NCBI RefSeq assembly: GCF_002283365.1
Contig: NZ_MQWD01000010.1
Coordinates: 1-64,000 of the forward strand
Source: Rubrivirga marina
GTDB taxonomy: Bacteria; Bacteroidota; Rhodothermia; Rhodothermales; Rubricoccaceae
Length of the DNA: 64,000 bases
Direction of reading: 5' to 3'
Positions 53,027 through 61,301 of the stretch are shown piece after piece. A program made the translations under genes and the position numbers. Every line of letters starts with the position of its first letter. Position 1 is the stretch's first letter. The notes beneath the pieces are model-generated. The model worked only from the letters and a program-made list of their open reading frames with translations, did not search any database and was not told the origin of the DNA.

Positions 53027-53965
53027 TCAACCCTCAGGCGCGTAGAGGACCGCGCCCTCCGGGAGGTCCGCCGCCGCAGCGCGCGCGACCTCGGCCGCGA
53101 ACGCCCGGACGAGCTGGCGGCGCACGAGCGTCGCCGCGTAGACGAGCCGGACGGTCCGGCTCGGGGCCGGGGCTCGGAACGGGCGGACCGAGGCGGGCGC
53201 GTGCGACCCCTGCCCCTGGACGGCCAGCCACGGGAGGAGCGTCATCCCGTAGCCGCGGTCGACGATCCGCTGGAGCGTCTCGAGGTTGCCGCTCTCGAAC
53301 TGGACGGCCTTCGCGTCGGGCCGCCCGGCCGCGCCACGCGCGAGAAGGTCGAGAGCCTGATCTCGGAAGCAGTGGCCCTCGCGCATGACCCACACGTCGT
53401 CCGGGCTGAGGTCCTCGACGCCGATCGCGTCCTGGTCGTAGAGCCGGTGGCCCGGGGCCACGTAGCCCACGAGCGGCTCCTCAAAAAGCGGAACCTCCTC
53501 GACCCCGCGTACGGTCGGGGGCGTCGCCACGAGCCCGGCGTCCAAGAGGTCGCGGCGGACGTGGTCCGAGATCGTCTCGGCGACGAGCTCCTCGAACACC
53601 AGCTCGACGCCGGGGTAGCGCCGGGCGAACGGGCCGATCACGAGCGGGATGAGGTAGGGCGCGAGCGTGGACAGGATGCCGACGCGGAGCTCGCCGGCCA
53701 GCTCGCCCGTCGCCTCGCTCACGAGGTCCTCCAGCCGCTCGGCCTCAGCGAGGACCTGGCGCGCCTGGGCGACGACGGCCCGGCCGACCTCCGTCGGCTC
53801 GATGGGGTGGGCCGCCCGGTCGAACAGGACCACGCCGAGCTCGGCCTCGAGCTTCTGGAGACCGGCGCTGAGCGCGGGCTGCGTGACGTGGCAGGCCTCG
53901 GCTGCCCGGCCGAAGTGGCCGTGGCGATCGAGGGCGACGGCGTAGGTGAGTTGGAGGAGGGTCAC
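53027..53965 (-). CDS. oxyR: OxyR-like LysR-family regulator with a single redox cysteine
   Basis: 312 residues. N-terminal winged helix (GHFGRAAEACHVTQPALSAG) and a LysR substrate domain. The redox loop reads VMREGHCFRDQALDLLARG: the peroxidatic Cys (~residue 198, E. coli C199 context GHCLRDQ) is present, but the resolving Cys that should follow about nine residues later is absent (Leu). NLETLQRIVDRGYGMTLLP matches OxyR. It should sense peroxide, perhaps by a sulfenic acid or mixed disulfide state. A GATAA-N7-TTATC site lies directly before its start, suggesting autoregulation. Confidence 0.85.
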   Translation of the reverse strand: MTLLQLTYAVALDRHGHFGRAAEACHVTQPALSAGLQKLEAELGVVLFDRAAHPIEPTEVGRAVVAQARQVLAEAERLEDLVSEATGELAGELRVGILSTLAPYLIPLVIGPFARRYPGVELVFEELVAETISDHVRRDLLDAGLVATPPTVRGVEEVPLFEEPLVGYVAPGHRLYDQDAIGVEDLSPDDVWVMREGHCFRDQALDLLARGAAGRPDAKAVQFESGNLETLQRIVDRGYGMTLLPWLAVQGQGSHAPASVRPFRAPAPSRTVRLVYAATLVRRQLVRAFAAEVARAAAADLPEGAVLYAPEG

Positions 53966-53968
53966 GGT

Positions 53969-53985
53969 GATAAAGATCGATTATC
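53969..53985. promoter_or_regulatory. Probable OxyR self-binding site
   Basis: GATAA-AGATCGA-TTATC, 4 bp upstream of the oxyR start codon, obeys the LysR-type T-N11-A rule. The same arms occur at 51049-51073 with longer flanks. Binding here would block its own transcription. Confidence 0.55.
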
Positions 53986-54098
53986 GCGGGATGAAAACAA
54001 GCGATTGGACTAATGATCCCGGGGTGCCGAACCTGCCTCCAGCCTGGCGCTCCGCCCGGCCCGGGCCCCGCCCGGTCTCCCCATCTCGACCACCCGTC

Positions 54099-54153
54099 CC
54101 CGCCGCCCCTCGGGGGCCGGGGCCCCGCGCCCCGGCCCCCGAGGGGCGGCGGG
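54099..54153. promoter_or_regulatory. 25-bp perfect inverted repeat (strong RNA hairpin)
   Basis: Arms 54099-54123 and 54129-54153 are perfectly complementary, with a 5-base loop (CCCGC). They lie 34 bp before the Rnk-like gene, in what should be its 5' untranslated region. There is no T-run after the stem. It could act as an attenuator, an RNA polymerase pause signal or a stabilising 5' hairpin. An unrelated mobile hairpin is possible. Confidence 0.6.
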
Positions 54154-54187
54154 TCCCACCCCGACGGGCCGCGAGTCCCCCGCAGCC

Positions 54188-54604
54188 ATGTCCACGCGCC
54201 CCCTTACGCTGACCGCCCCCGACCGAGCCCTGCTCGGTCAGATCCTCTCGTCCCGCGCGCCCACGGGCGACGAGGCCCGCACGCTGGCCGACCTCGTCGT
54301 GGGGATGAGCGAGGCCGTGACCGTCCCCTCGGCCGAGGTCCCCCGCACCGTCGTCACGCTCAACTCGCGCGTCCGCGTCCGGCCGCTCGGGACCGACGGC
54401 GCGCGGGAGTTCACGCTCGTCGTCCCGGGCCAGGCCGACGTCCAGCGAGGCCGGCTCTCCGTGCTCACCCCGGTGGGGGGCGCGCTCTTGGGCCGTCGCG
54501 AGGGCGACGTCGTGACCTGCGAGGCGCCGGCCGGCCGGGTCCACTACAAGATCGAGGCGGTCCTCTACCAGCCCGAGGCCGACGGCCTCGCGGCGGCGGC
54601 CTGA
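54188..54604 (+). CDS. Rnk/GreA-C-like RNA polymerase-binding protein
   Basis: 138 residues. The C-terminal half has VTLNSRVRVRPLGTDGAREF, TLVVPGQADVQRGRLSVLTP, VGGALLGRREGDVV and VHYKIEAVLYQP, the FKBP-like GreA/GreB C-terminal fold as in Rnk (regulator of nucleoside diphosphate kinase). The N-terminal coiled coil is short (LLGQILSSRAPTGDEARTLA), as in Rnk rather than GreA. Rnk binds the polymerase but lacks RNA cleavage activity. The strong hairpin in its leader is a possible self-control point. Confidence 0.8.
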   Translation: MSTRPLTLTAPDRALLGQILSSRAPTGDEARTLADLVVGMSEAVTVPSAEVPRTVVTLNSRVRVRPLGTDGAREFTLVVPGQADVQRGRLSVLTPVGGALLGRREGDVVTCEAPAGRVHYKIEAVLYQPEADGLAAAA

Positions 54605-54636
54605 CCCCACCGAGCGATCCTCCTGCGGACCGGGCC

Positions 54637-55023
54637 ATGCTCCACCCCGCCTTCCTCATCGCCGCCGCCGTCAACGACGAGGGGCACGTCGAGCTCCCCG
54701 CCGCCGGGGGCGGCACGGCCTTCCCCATCGCGCGCGCTCACTTCGCCCCCGACGACCAGGGCGGGTTCGTCCAGCGCGTCGTGCCCGCCGTCGGGCAAGA
54801 CGGCCGCTGGGAGACCCTCGACATGGCCTTTTTCGCGCGGTGCCTCGCGCTCGCCCTTGGCGCGCTCACGCCCGACCTCTTCGCCGTCCGCGGCGTCGGC
54901 GTGCCGGGCCAGGCGCGGGGCCGGCTGGCCCGGCGGGACCCGGCCTCAGAAGAGGCCCGCCTCCAGACGCTCCGCGCGGCGTTCCTCGTCCACCTCGCGG
55001 CCTACGAAGGCCGCCTCGTCTAG
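54637..55023 (+). CDS. Hypothetical protein (128 aa)
   Basis: Starts at the ATG at 54637, 32 bp after the Rnk-like gene and 44 bp before gdhA, so the three may be one operon. Contains MLHPAFLIAAAVNDEGHVEL and a helical C terminus (LQTLRAAFLVHLAAYEGRLV). There is no recognised family; a soluble cytoplasmic protein is likely. Confidence 0.55.
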   Translation: MLHPAFLIAAAVNDEGHVELPAAGGGTAFPIARAHFAPDDQGGFVQRVVPAVGQDGRWETLDMAFFARCLALALGALTPDLFAVRGVGVPGQARGRLARRDPASEEARLQTLRAAFLVHLAAYEGRLV

Positions 55024-55067
55024 CACGGCGTCGTCTCGCACCTCCCGTTTCGTCCCCCCGACCTCCC

Positions 55068-56435
55068 ATGTCCGCCCCGACCACGCTCCCTGCCCCGTCC
55101 ACCCAGGAAGAGCTCAACCCGTTCGCCATCGCGCAGGCCCAGTTCCACGCGGCCGTCCGGTACCTCCCGGACCTCGAGCCCGGGCTCATCGAGTTTCTCG
55201 TCCGTCCCGAACGCCTCATCACGGTCGAGTTCCCGATCGAGACGGCCGACGGGCGGGTCCAGAACTTCGTCGGGCACCGCGTGCTCCACAGCAGCATCCG
55301 CGGGCCGGGCAAGGGCGGCATCCGGTTCCACCCCGACGTCACGGCCGACGAGGTCCGCGCGCTCGCGGCGTGGATGACGTGGAAGTGCGCCGTCGTCGAC
55401 GTCCCGTTCGGCGGGGCCAAGGGCGGCGTCTGCTGCGACCCGTCCGAACTAACGGAGTCCGACCTCCGGCGGATCACGCGGCGGTTCGTGTCCCAGCTCG
55501 GCGACGCGCTTGGGCCGTTCGTCGACGTCCCCGCCCCCGACGTCAACACGAACGCCCGGACGATGGCGTGGGTCTACGACACCTACGCCATGATGCACCC
55601 CGGCGAGAACAACCTCCCCGTCGTGACCGGCAAGCCGGTCGACATGGGCGGCTCGCTCGGGCGCGCCGAGGCGACCGGCCGCGGCGTCCTCTTCGCCTGC
55701 CAGCGGGCCCTCGCGCGCGGCGTCGTCGACGGGCTCGACTCGCTCGACGGGGCGACCGTCGCCGTCCAGGGGTTCGGGAACGTCGGCGCGACGGCGGCCC
55801 GGCTCTTCGCCGAGGCCGGCGCGCGCGTCGTCGCGATCAGCGACGTGACCGGGGGGCGGTACAACCCGGACGGGATCGATATCGACGCCGCCCTCGCGCT
55901 CCGCGACGCGACCGGGTTCGTCGACGGGCTGGAGGACACCGAGCCGATCTCGAACGACGACCTGCTCGCGCTCGACGTCGACGTCCTGGTGCCGGCCGCG
56001 CTCGAGAACCAGATCCGCGCCGACAACGTGGACTCGGTCCGCGCCCGGTTCGTGGTCGAGGGCGCGAACGGGCCGACGACGCCGGCCGCCGACCGGGCCC
56101 TCTTCGAGCGGGGTGTCCCCGTCCTCCCGGACATCCTGTGCAACGCCGGCGGCGTGACCGTGAGCTACTACGAGTGGGTCCAGAACCACGAGAACGAGCA
56201 GTGGGACGAGGACACGGTCAACGCCAAGCTCCTCGCCAAGATGGACCGGGCGACCGACGCCGTCCTCGACGCCCAGGCCCGGATCAACGGCGGCCTCGAC
56301 GGGCTCGAGCGCCAGCGCGCCGAGCGCGGCCTGAACGGCCAGCCCCTCGCCCCGGTCGACCTCCGGACGGCCGCCTACGTCCTCGCCGTCGGCCGCGTGG
56401 CCGGCGTAGCCCTCCAGCGGGGGATCTGGCCGTAG
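55068..56435 (+). CDS. gdhA: Glu/Leu/Phe/Val family dehydrogenase (glutamate dehydrogenase)
   Basis: 455 residues. GPGKGGIRFHPDVTADEVRA and MTWKCAVVDVPFGGAKGGVC hold the catalytic Lys and substrate-binding residues; PAPDVNTNARTMAWVYDTYA follows. The NAD(P) fold has VAVQGFGNVGATAARLFAEA, then VVAISDVTGG. The C-terminal NAGGVTVSYYEWVQN is typical of hexameric glutamate dehydrogenases. It interconverts glutamate and 2-oxoglutarate plus ammonia. Length is normal for the family. A GC-rich hairpin lies 27 bp after the stop. Confidence 0.95.
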   Translation: MSAPTTLPAPSTQEELNPFAIAQAQFHAAVRYLPDLEPGLIEFLVRPERLITVEFPIETADGRVQNFVGHRVLHSSIRGPGKGGIRFHPDVTADEVRALAAWMTWKCAVVDVPFGGAKGGVCCDPSELTESDLRRITRRFVSQLGDALGPFVDVPAPDVNTNARTMAWVYDTYAMMHPGENNLPVVTGKPVDMGGSLGRAEATGRGVLFACQRALARGVVDGLDSLDGATVAVQGFGNVGATAARLFAEAGARVVAISDVTGGRYNPDGIDIDAALALRDATGFVDGLEDTEPISNDDLLALDVDVLVPAALENQIRADNVDSVRARFVVEGANGPTTPAADRALFERGVPVLPDILCNAGGVTVSYYEWVQNHENEQWDEDTVNAKLLAKMDRATDAVLDAQARINGGLDGLERQRAERGLNGQPLAPVDLRTAAYVLAVGRVAGVALQRGIWP

Positions 56436-56461
56436 GAAACGCACGGGGCGTGCCGGACATC

Positions 56462-56485
56462 GCCCCCCCTGAGCACGGGGGGGGC
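56462..56485 (+). terminator. Hairpin after gdhA
   Basis: GCCCCCCC-TGAGCACG-GGGGGGGC forms an 8-bp GC stem with an 8-base loop, 27 bp beyond the gdhA stop. No T-tract follows, so it may be a weak or factor-assisted terminator. A second small stem (CTCCGCC-CGA-GGCGGAG) is at 56562-56578. Nothing else was found between gdhA and the next regulatory box. Confidence 0.45.
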
Positions 56486-56645
56486 TGCCTCGACGTGGGT
56501 TTCCCCGCAGAGGAGAGGCAGAACCATCGGGCGCGACGGCGTGCCCGACGGCGTGCCTGAGCTCCGCCCGAGGCGGAGGGGCAGGAGCGCCCCCCTCTCG
56601 CTCCGTCCCCGCGACGATGGCCGACGGCCCGTCGCGCGGCGACCC

Positions 56646-56672
56646 GGCTCGATAGTTCACCCCTATCGAGCC
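56646..56672. promoter_or_regulatory. LysR/OxyR-type box before the universal stress gene
   Basis: GGCTCGATAG-TTCACCC-CTATCGAGCC is a perfect 10-bp inverted repeat with a 7-bp spacer; its core ATAG-N7-CTAT is the classic OxyR half-operator spacing. It lies about 100 bp before the usp ATG. A similar box is at 59221-59241 and an imperfect one at 62208-62222. Confidence 0.65.
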
Positions 56673-56772
56673 GTTCGAATCATTCCATCGAATGAATCAT
56701 ACGGCCGCGCGTTCTCTCCCCGACGGCGCCCTCGCGGCCCGCGCTCCCCGCGTCATCAGCCCCCCGCTCGCC

Positions 56773-57738
56773 ATGTTCGCCCCGACCCGCATCCTCGCCC
56801 CCGTCGACTTCTCCGAAGGCTCCGAGGCCGCGCTCCGCTGGGCCGTCGACCTCGCCCAGCGCACCGGGGCCGAGCTCCACGTCCTCCACGTCGAGTCGGG
56901 CTCGGCCTTCGGTGGGGAGACGTCCGGCGACGCCTCCCTCGCGGGAGGGCGCTCGCTCCGAGTCCCCGATCGGGATCGGTCCGGCGACGACCTGGCGGCG
57001 TTGATCGACCGCGTGCCCACGGGCGAGGTCCTCGTGACGCGCGCGCGCGCCCACGGCCGCCCCTCGCGTGAGGTGCTCGACTACGCGGAGCGGGAGGGGG
57101 CCGACCTCGTCGTGATGGGTACGCGGGGCCGCCGCGGCCTCCGCCGGCTCCTGCTCGGCAGCGTCGCCGGGGAGGTGCTCCGTCGGGCTCGGGTGCCGGT
57201 CCTCGTCGTGCCCGAGACCGCGCCGCTGGGGCCGGTCCGCCTCGTCCTCGCCCCCACCGACTTCTCCGACGCCGCGCGCCAGACGCTCCCCATCGCCGCA
57301 GGGCTCGCCGCGCTCCACGGGGCCGACCTCGAGCTCGTCCACGCCCTCGAACCCGTCCGAGCCGTCCGGGTGACGATCCCGGCCGGTGCGATCCCCGGCC
57401 TCTCGGACGGAGCCCGATGCCGGCTCCGCGCTATGGCCGGCGACCCCGCTCTCACCGCGGAGCTGGGCAGCGGAAAGGCCACTGGGGTGGCCCACGAAGA
57501 GGGCGGCGTCCTCGTCGCGGCCCGCCCGCCCACGAAGATCGGCCACCACCTCATCGAGGGGTATGCGCCGGAGGCCATCGTCGGGTACGCCCGGTCGCGG
57601 GGCGCCGACGCGGTCGTGATGGCGCGGCGGGGCCTCACCGGCGTCGAGCGGCTCCTGCTCGGGAGCGTGACCGAACGCGTCTGCCAGCTCGGCCCCTGCC
57701 CCGTCCTCGTCGTCCCTCCGGAGACTCCCGGCGCGTAA
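56773..57738 (+). CDS. Tandem universal stress protein
   Basis: 321 residues from the ATG at 56773 (MFAPTRILAPVDFSEGSEAA); an upstream ATG at 56692 adds 27 residues without USP character. Two UspA domains: the first begins ILAPVDFSEGSEAAL and ends with MGTRGRRGLRRLLLGSVAGE (G-2x-G-9x-G-S/T ATP motif), and the second begins LVLAPTDFSDAARQT and ends with MARRGLTGVERLLLGSVTER. Such proteins bind ATP and support survival under stress. The perfect LysR-type box upstream suggests control by peroxide or envelope stress. Confidence 0.9.
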   Translation: MFAPTRILAPVDFSEGSEAALRWAVDLAQRTGAELHVLHVESGSAFGGETSGDASLAGGRSLRVPDRDRSGDDLAALIDRVPTGEVLVTRARAHGRPSREVLDYAEREGADLVVMGTRGRRGLRRLLLGSVAGEVLRRARVPVLVVPETAPLGPVRLVLAPTDFSDAARQTLPIAAGLAALHGADLELVHALEPVRAVRVTIPAGAIPGLSDGARCRLRAMAGDPALTAELGSGKATGVAHEEGGVLVAARPPTKIGHHLIEGYAPEAIVGYARSRGADAVVMARRGLTGVERLLLGSVTERVCQLGPCPVLVVPPETPGA

Positions 57739-57816
57739 GGCGGCCCCTGCGTCGGGCGCGATCTCCGCGCTGTAACCCCCTCGACCTTCCCCGTGGCCGC
57801 CGGCCTCGAGCGATCT

Positions 57817-58395
57817 ATGGAAACCCTCCTCGCCGCCCCTATCGGGGCGCTGCTCATTTTCACGCTGCGCATCCTCGACGTCTCGATGTCGATCATGCGC
57901 ATGATCCTCGCCGTCCGGGGCCACCGTGGCGTCGCGGCCGTGATCGGGTTCTTCGAGGTCCTCCTGTGGCTCGTCGCCGTTGGGACCGCGCTCGAGCACC
58001 TGGACTCGTGGCTCCACATCGTCGGCTACGCCGCGGGCTTCGCGGCCGGCAACTACGTCGGGGTGTGGGTGGAGGAGCGCTTCGCGATGGGCACCAACGT
58101 GGTCCGGGCCATCCTGCCCCAGGTGGAGCACGCCGACGGGGGCACGGCGGGGGGCGCCGCCGCGCACGCGCTGCGGGAGTCCGGGTACGCCGTCACGGAG
58201 ATGCACGGGCGCGGCCGCGAGAGCGCCGTCGAGATCCTCAACGTGGTCGTGCCGCGCAAGCGCGTGAGCGAGGTGATGGGGATCGTCCAGGCTCACACGT
58301 CGAAGGCGTTCGTGACGGTGGAGGAGGTCCGCTCGGCCCACGGCGGCCGCGTGCGCCCGGGCGGCCGCAAGACCCCGTTCTTGGTCGGCGGGTAA
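57817..58395 (+). CDS. UPF0316 (DUF5698/DUF2179) membrane protein
   Basis: 192 residues from METLLAAPIGALLIF. Three transmembrane helices with the family pattern RILDVSMSIMRMILAVRGHR and IGFFEVLLWLVAVGTAL, followed by HIVGYAAGFAAGNYVGVWVE and a cytoplasmic DUF2179 domain (EILNVVVPRKRVSEVMGIVQ). The function is unknown; DUF2179 may bind a small ligand. A GTG 24 bp upstream is an alternative start. It follows usp by 78 bp and may share its promoter. Confidence 0.8.
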   Translation: METLLAAPIGALLIFTLRILDVSMSIMRMILAVRGHRGVAAVIGFFEVLLWLVAVGTALEHLDSWLHIVGYAAGFAAGNYVGVWVEERFAMGTNVVRAILPQVEHADGGTAGGAAAHALRESGYAVTEMHGRGRESAVEILNVVVPRKRVSEVMGIVQAHTSKAFVTVEEVRSAHGGRVRPGGRKTPFLVGG

Positions 58396-58456
58396 TGCCC
58401 CTCCTCCTCTGCCGCGGCCCCATGACGCATCCCTTCCACCCCTACCCCGTTCTACG

Positions 58457-59194
58457 ATGAGCTCGACTGACCGACCGTCCCCCACCCACCCCCCGACCCT
58501 CGCGGCCGCCGACCGCATCGCCGAGGCCGTCCGGGACGCGTGCGTGGAGGCCGCACTCGACGCCTTCGAGGACGCATCCATGAGCGGGCTCTGCTGCACC
58601 GGGGCCTGGGAGTGCGCCGTCGGGGCCGTCCGGACGCTCGACCTCGGCCCCGCCGTCGGCGACGACCGCGGCCCTCCGTTGACGGCCCGCCCCCCCCACA
58701 AGGAGACTCTCTCGGCCGTTGACCGCGAGCACCTCGCCCGGTGCGTCGCCCTCGCCGAGGAGGCGCTCGACGCCGGCGACGAGCCGTTCGGGTCCGTCCT
58801 CGTCGGGCCGGACGGCGAGGTTCTCCGCGAGGCCCGCAACCGGGCCGTCACGGGCGCCCCCACGCGCCACCCCGAGCTCGAGCTGGCCCAGTGGGCGGCG
58901 GCCCACCTCGGCGCCGACGCCCGCGCCGCGGCCACCGTCTACACGTCGGGCGAGCACTGCCCGATGTGCGCGGCGGCCCACGCCTGGGCCGGGCTCGGCC
59001 GGATCGTCTACGCCTCGTCGGCCTCGCAGCTGGCGCGGTGGCTGGGGGCGTTCGGTGCCGCCGCGCCGCCTGTGCCGCCGCTCCCCGTCTGGGCGGTGGC
59101 CCCGGACGTGCCGGTGAGCGGGCCGGACCTCGCGCTCGCCCCGCACGTCCGCGACCTCCACCGGCGGTTCCACCTCGGCGACACGTCGGCGTAG
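58457..59194 (+). CDS. Nucleoside/tRNA deaminase-family protein with N-terminal helical fusion
   Basis: 245 residues. The C-terminal cytidine/guanine deaminase domain has the zinc motifs HPELELAQWAA (H-x-E, ~138) and GEHCPMCAAAHAWAGLGRIV (PCxxC-like C-P-M-C, ~167-170), with GDEPFGSVLVGPDGEVL at its start. This resembles guanine deaminase or TadA-like nucleoside deaminases. The first ~75 residues (IAEAVRDACVEAALDAFEDA, then GLCCTGAWECAVGAVRTLDL) match a separate small helical protein family often labelled acetyltransferase-related. The fusion is unusual. The substrate is not determinable. Confidence 0.75.
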   Translation: MSSTDRPSPTHPPTLAAADRIAEAVRDACVEAALDAFEDASMSGLCCTGAWECAVGAVRTLDLGPAVGDDRGPPLTARPPHKETLSAVDREHLARCVALAEEALDAGDEPFGSVLVGPDGEVLREARNRAVTGAPTRHPELELAQWAAAHLGADARAAATVYTSGEHCPMCAAAHAWAGLGRIVYASSASQLARWLGAFGAAAPPVPPLPVWAVAPDVPVSGPDLALAPHVRDLHRRFHLGDTSA

Positions 59195-59220
59195 GACGGA
59201 GGGCGGGGAGATGTGCCGCG

Positions 59221-59241
59221 CCGATAGGCCGGTCCTATCGG
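59221..59241. promoter_or_regulatory. LysR/OxyR-type box before the META lipoprotein
   Basis: CCGATAG-GCCGGTC-CTATCGG, a perfect 7-bp inverted repeat with a 7-bp spacer and the ATAG-N7-CTAT core, 94 bp before the lipoprotein ATG. It shares its core with the box before usp. Confidence 0.65.
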
Positions 59242-59335
59242 AACGATCCCAACAACCCATAGCAGCTATCGTCGAGTCGCGCGTTGGTTCGGAACTGGGA
59301 AGGTCCTCTTCCCAACTCTCCCGACCCTCCTCCCT

Positions 59336-60430
59336 ATGAAGCCCCTCTTGACCCTCCTCCTGCTCGGCGCCGTGGCCGCCGGGTGCGCCTCGTCCGGCCA
59401 CCTCGGCGATGCCACCGGGGCCGTCGGCCCGACCTGGACCCTCGTCGCGCTCGGCGACGACGCCCCGGAGGCCGAGGCCACGCTCACGTTCGGCGACGAC
59501 GGCCGCGTCTTCGGAACGACCGGCTGTAACCGGTACTTCGGGTCGTACGCCCTCGCGGACGACGGCGCCCTGACGCTCACCGGGGTCGGCTCGACGCGGA
59601 TGGCCTGCCCGCCGGCCGAGATGGCCCAGGAGGCCCAGTTCTTCGCGGCCCTGAACGGAGCCCAGCGGGTCGTCGTGACCGGCGACCGGCTCGCGCTCGG
59701 CACTAGCGGCCCGCCGCTCACTTTCCGCGCCACGCCCGGTGCGTCCGCCGACGCCACGCTCACGGGGACCGTCACCTACCGGCCCCGCATCGCGCTCCCG
59801 CCCGACGCCGTCCTCTCGGTGGAGCTCCTCGACGTGAGCCGCGCCGACGCCCCGTCGGTCACGCTAGCGGAGACGCGCGTCGGCACGGACGGTGCCCAGG
59901 TGCCCCTCCCGTTCTCGCTCGACTACGACTCGGCCGACGTCGAGCCCCGGAACCGCTACGTCGTCCGCGCCGAGATCTTCGACGCCGTGGGCGTCCTCCT
60001 CTGGACGACCGACACCGCGGCCCCCGTCCTCACGCAGGGCGCGCCGCGCGACGGCGTCGAGGTCGTGCTCGCGCAGGTAGCCGAGGCCGACCCGGCGGGT
60101 GCTCTCGTCGGCCGGTCGTGGCGGCTCTCCGAGATCCGCGAGGCCAGCGGCCTTACGCTCTCCTACGAGGGCGAGGCCCCGTTCACGCTCTCGTTTGGCG
60201 CCGACGGCCGCTACAACGGCCGGGCCGACTGCAACCGCTACGGCGGCGCGTTCGAGGCCGGCCCGTCCGGGTCGCTCCGGCTCTCGCAGGGGCTCTCGAC
60301 GCTCGCCGCCTGCCCCGGCCCGTCCGTCTCTGAGGACTTCTTCGAGGTCCTGAACGATGTTGACCGCTACGCCCTCGCCGACGGTCGGCTAACGCTGAGC
60401 GGTCCCGGGGGCGCGCTCGTGTTCGAGTAG
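59336..60430 (+). CDS. META-YbaY-META lipoprotein
   Basis: 364 residues with a lipoprotein signal (LLLLGAVAAGC, Cys ~17). Domain 1 is a META/HslJ domain (WTLVALG...FGTTGCNRYFGSYAL...RMACPPAEMAQE). Domain 2 resembles YbaY-type beta sandwiches (TGTVTYRPRIALPPDAVLSV...RYVVRAEIFDAVG). Domain 3 is a second META domain (WRLSEIREASG...[15 protein letters not shown]...LAACPGPSVSEDFF). HslJ-type proteins are outer-membrane stress proteins linked to antibiotic tolerance. A LysR-type box precedes it. Anchored to an envelope membrane, with domains in the periplasm. Confidence 0.85.
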   Translation: MKPLLTLLLLGAVAAGCASSGHLGDATGAVGPTWTLVALGDDAPEAEATLTFGDDGRVFGTTGCNRYFGSYALADDGALTLTGVGSTRMACPPAEMAQEAQFFAALNGAQRVVVTGDRLALGTSGPPLTFRATPGASADATLTGTVTYRPRIALPPDAVLSVELLDVSRADAPSVTLAETRVGTDGAQVPLPFSLDYDSADVEPRNRYVVRAEIFDAVGVLLWTTDTAAPVLTQGAPRDGVEVVLAQVAEADPAGALVGRSWRLSEIREASGLTLSYEGEAPFTLSFGADGRYNGRADCNRYGGAFEAGPSGSLRLSQGLSTLAACPGPSVSEDFFEVLNDVDRYALADGRLTLSGPGGALVFE

Positions 60431-60542
60431 GCCCGACGAGGGATCTGAGGGCGCGTGCGACCGAGTAAAGGGTCGGGCGCTCCTCAGAGAGCCGCATCCA
60501 CCGCTCGGGTAGTCCGTCCCCCGCGCGCAGCCCCCCTATTCC

Positions 60543-60929
60543 GTGTCCTTCCTCCACGACATCGGCCGTCGACCGCGTCGTCTGACCGGGTTCTCGGTGG
60601 GCGCGGCCGTCGTCGCGCTGGCCGGGCTCCTGTGGACCCCGCAGCCCGGCGCGGGGGGGAGCCATGCGGCGGAGGCGTGGGGCGGAGGCAGCACCTCGGT
60701 CTTCGAGGGCCGGCTCCACCCGCTCACTGCCGTCCTCGTCGTCCCCGCCCCGCCGGCGCTGACGGCGGCGGAGCGGGTCGGTCCGCCTGGCGTGGGCACT
60801 CCGGCCTCGTTCCGCGCCGTGTCCCGGCCCGGGCTCGGGGCGCCGGCGGTGGGGGGCGCGAGCCCCTCGGCCCCGTACGTGGTGGCGGGGGTCGAGAGGT
60901 GCCGCCTGGGGTGCGTGTTCAGACTGTGA
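60543..60929 (+). CDS. Uncertain small protein with one membrane segment
   Basis: 128 residues from a GTG. A basic N terminus (HDIGRRPRRLTG) is followed by one hydrophobic helix (FSVGAAVVALAGLLW) and a Pro/Gly/Ala-rich exported part with two cysteines near the end. Composition is low in complexity and no family is recognised, so it may be a chance frame; the membrane segment with positive-inside charge favours a real gene slightly. Confidence 0.3.
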   Translation: MSFLHDIGRRPRRLTGFSVGAAVVALAGLLWTPQPGAGGSHAAEAWGGGSTSVFEGRLHPLTAVLVVPAPPALTAAERVGPPGVGTPASFRAVSRPGLGAPAVGGASPSAPYVVAGVERCRLGCVFRL

Positions 60930-61085
60930 GGTCGGTGCCGGCGGCCTGACGCCCCGCGTCGGTCCGCTGTCCCTCCGATCCCCCTCACCTGGTGGACCCC
61001 TTCGGCGTCCGTCGGTCGGCCTGCATCTCGCGGGGCCGTCCGCCGGGATCGGGAGGGTCCCGTCTTCCATCTGGACACCCCTCCC

Positions 61086-61241
61086 ATGACTCCCTCGACC
61101 CCTGTCCCCCCCGCGCGCCCCTCGTCGCCCGGGGCCTCACCGAAGCCCCCCTCGCGTGGAGACGGCGTGGGCCTGTACGTCTTCATGGCCCTCGTCGTGC
61201 TGGGCGTGGTGGCCGTCGCCTACGCCTTCCTGCGGCTGTAG
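61086..61241 (+). CDS. Small tail-anchored membrane protein (51 aa)
   Basis: A Pro/Ser-rich N-terminal arm (MTPSTPVPPARPSSPGASPK) is followed by a C-terminal transmembrane helix (GLYVFMALVVLGVVAVAYAF, then LRL). A perfect 16-bp terminator stem begins 20 bp after the stop, which supports this being a real transcription unit. Function unknown. Confidence 0.5.
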   Translation: MTPSTPVPPARPSSPGASPKPPSRGDGVGLYVFMALVVLGVVAVAYAFLRL

Positions 61242-61261
61242 ACGATCGACCTGCAACCCCC

Positions 61262-61301
61262 ACCGCTCCCGCCTCGGCAGTGCGCCCGAGGCGGGAGCGG
61301 T
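61262..61301. terminator. Bidirectional terminator between convergent genes
   Basis: A perfect 16-bp stem (ACCGCTCCCGCCTCGG paired with its complement) with an 8-base loop CAGTGCGC. It lies between the small membrane gene and the end of the LysR gene on the other strand, so it can serve both. There is no U-tract. Confidence 0.75.
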
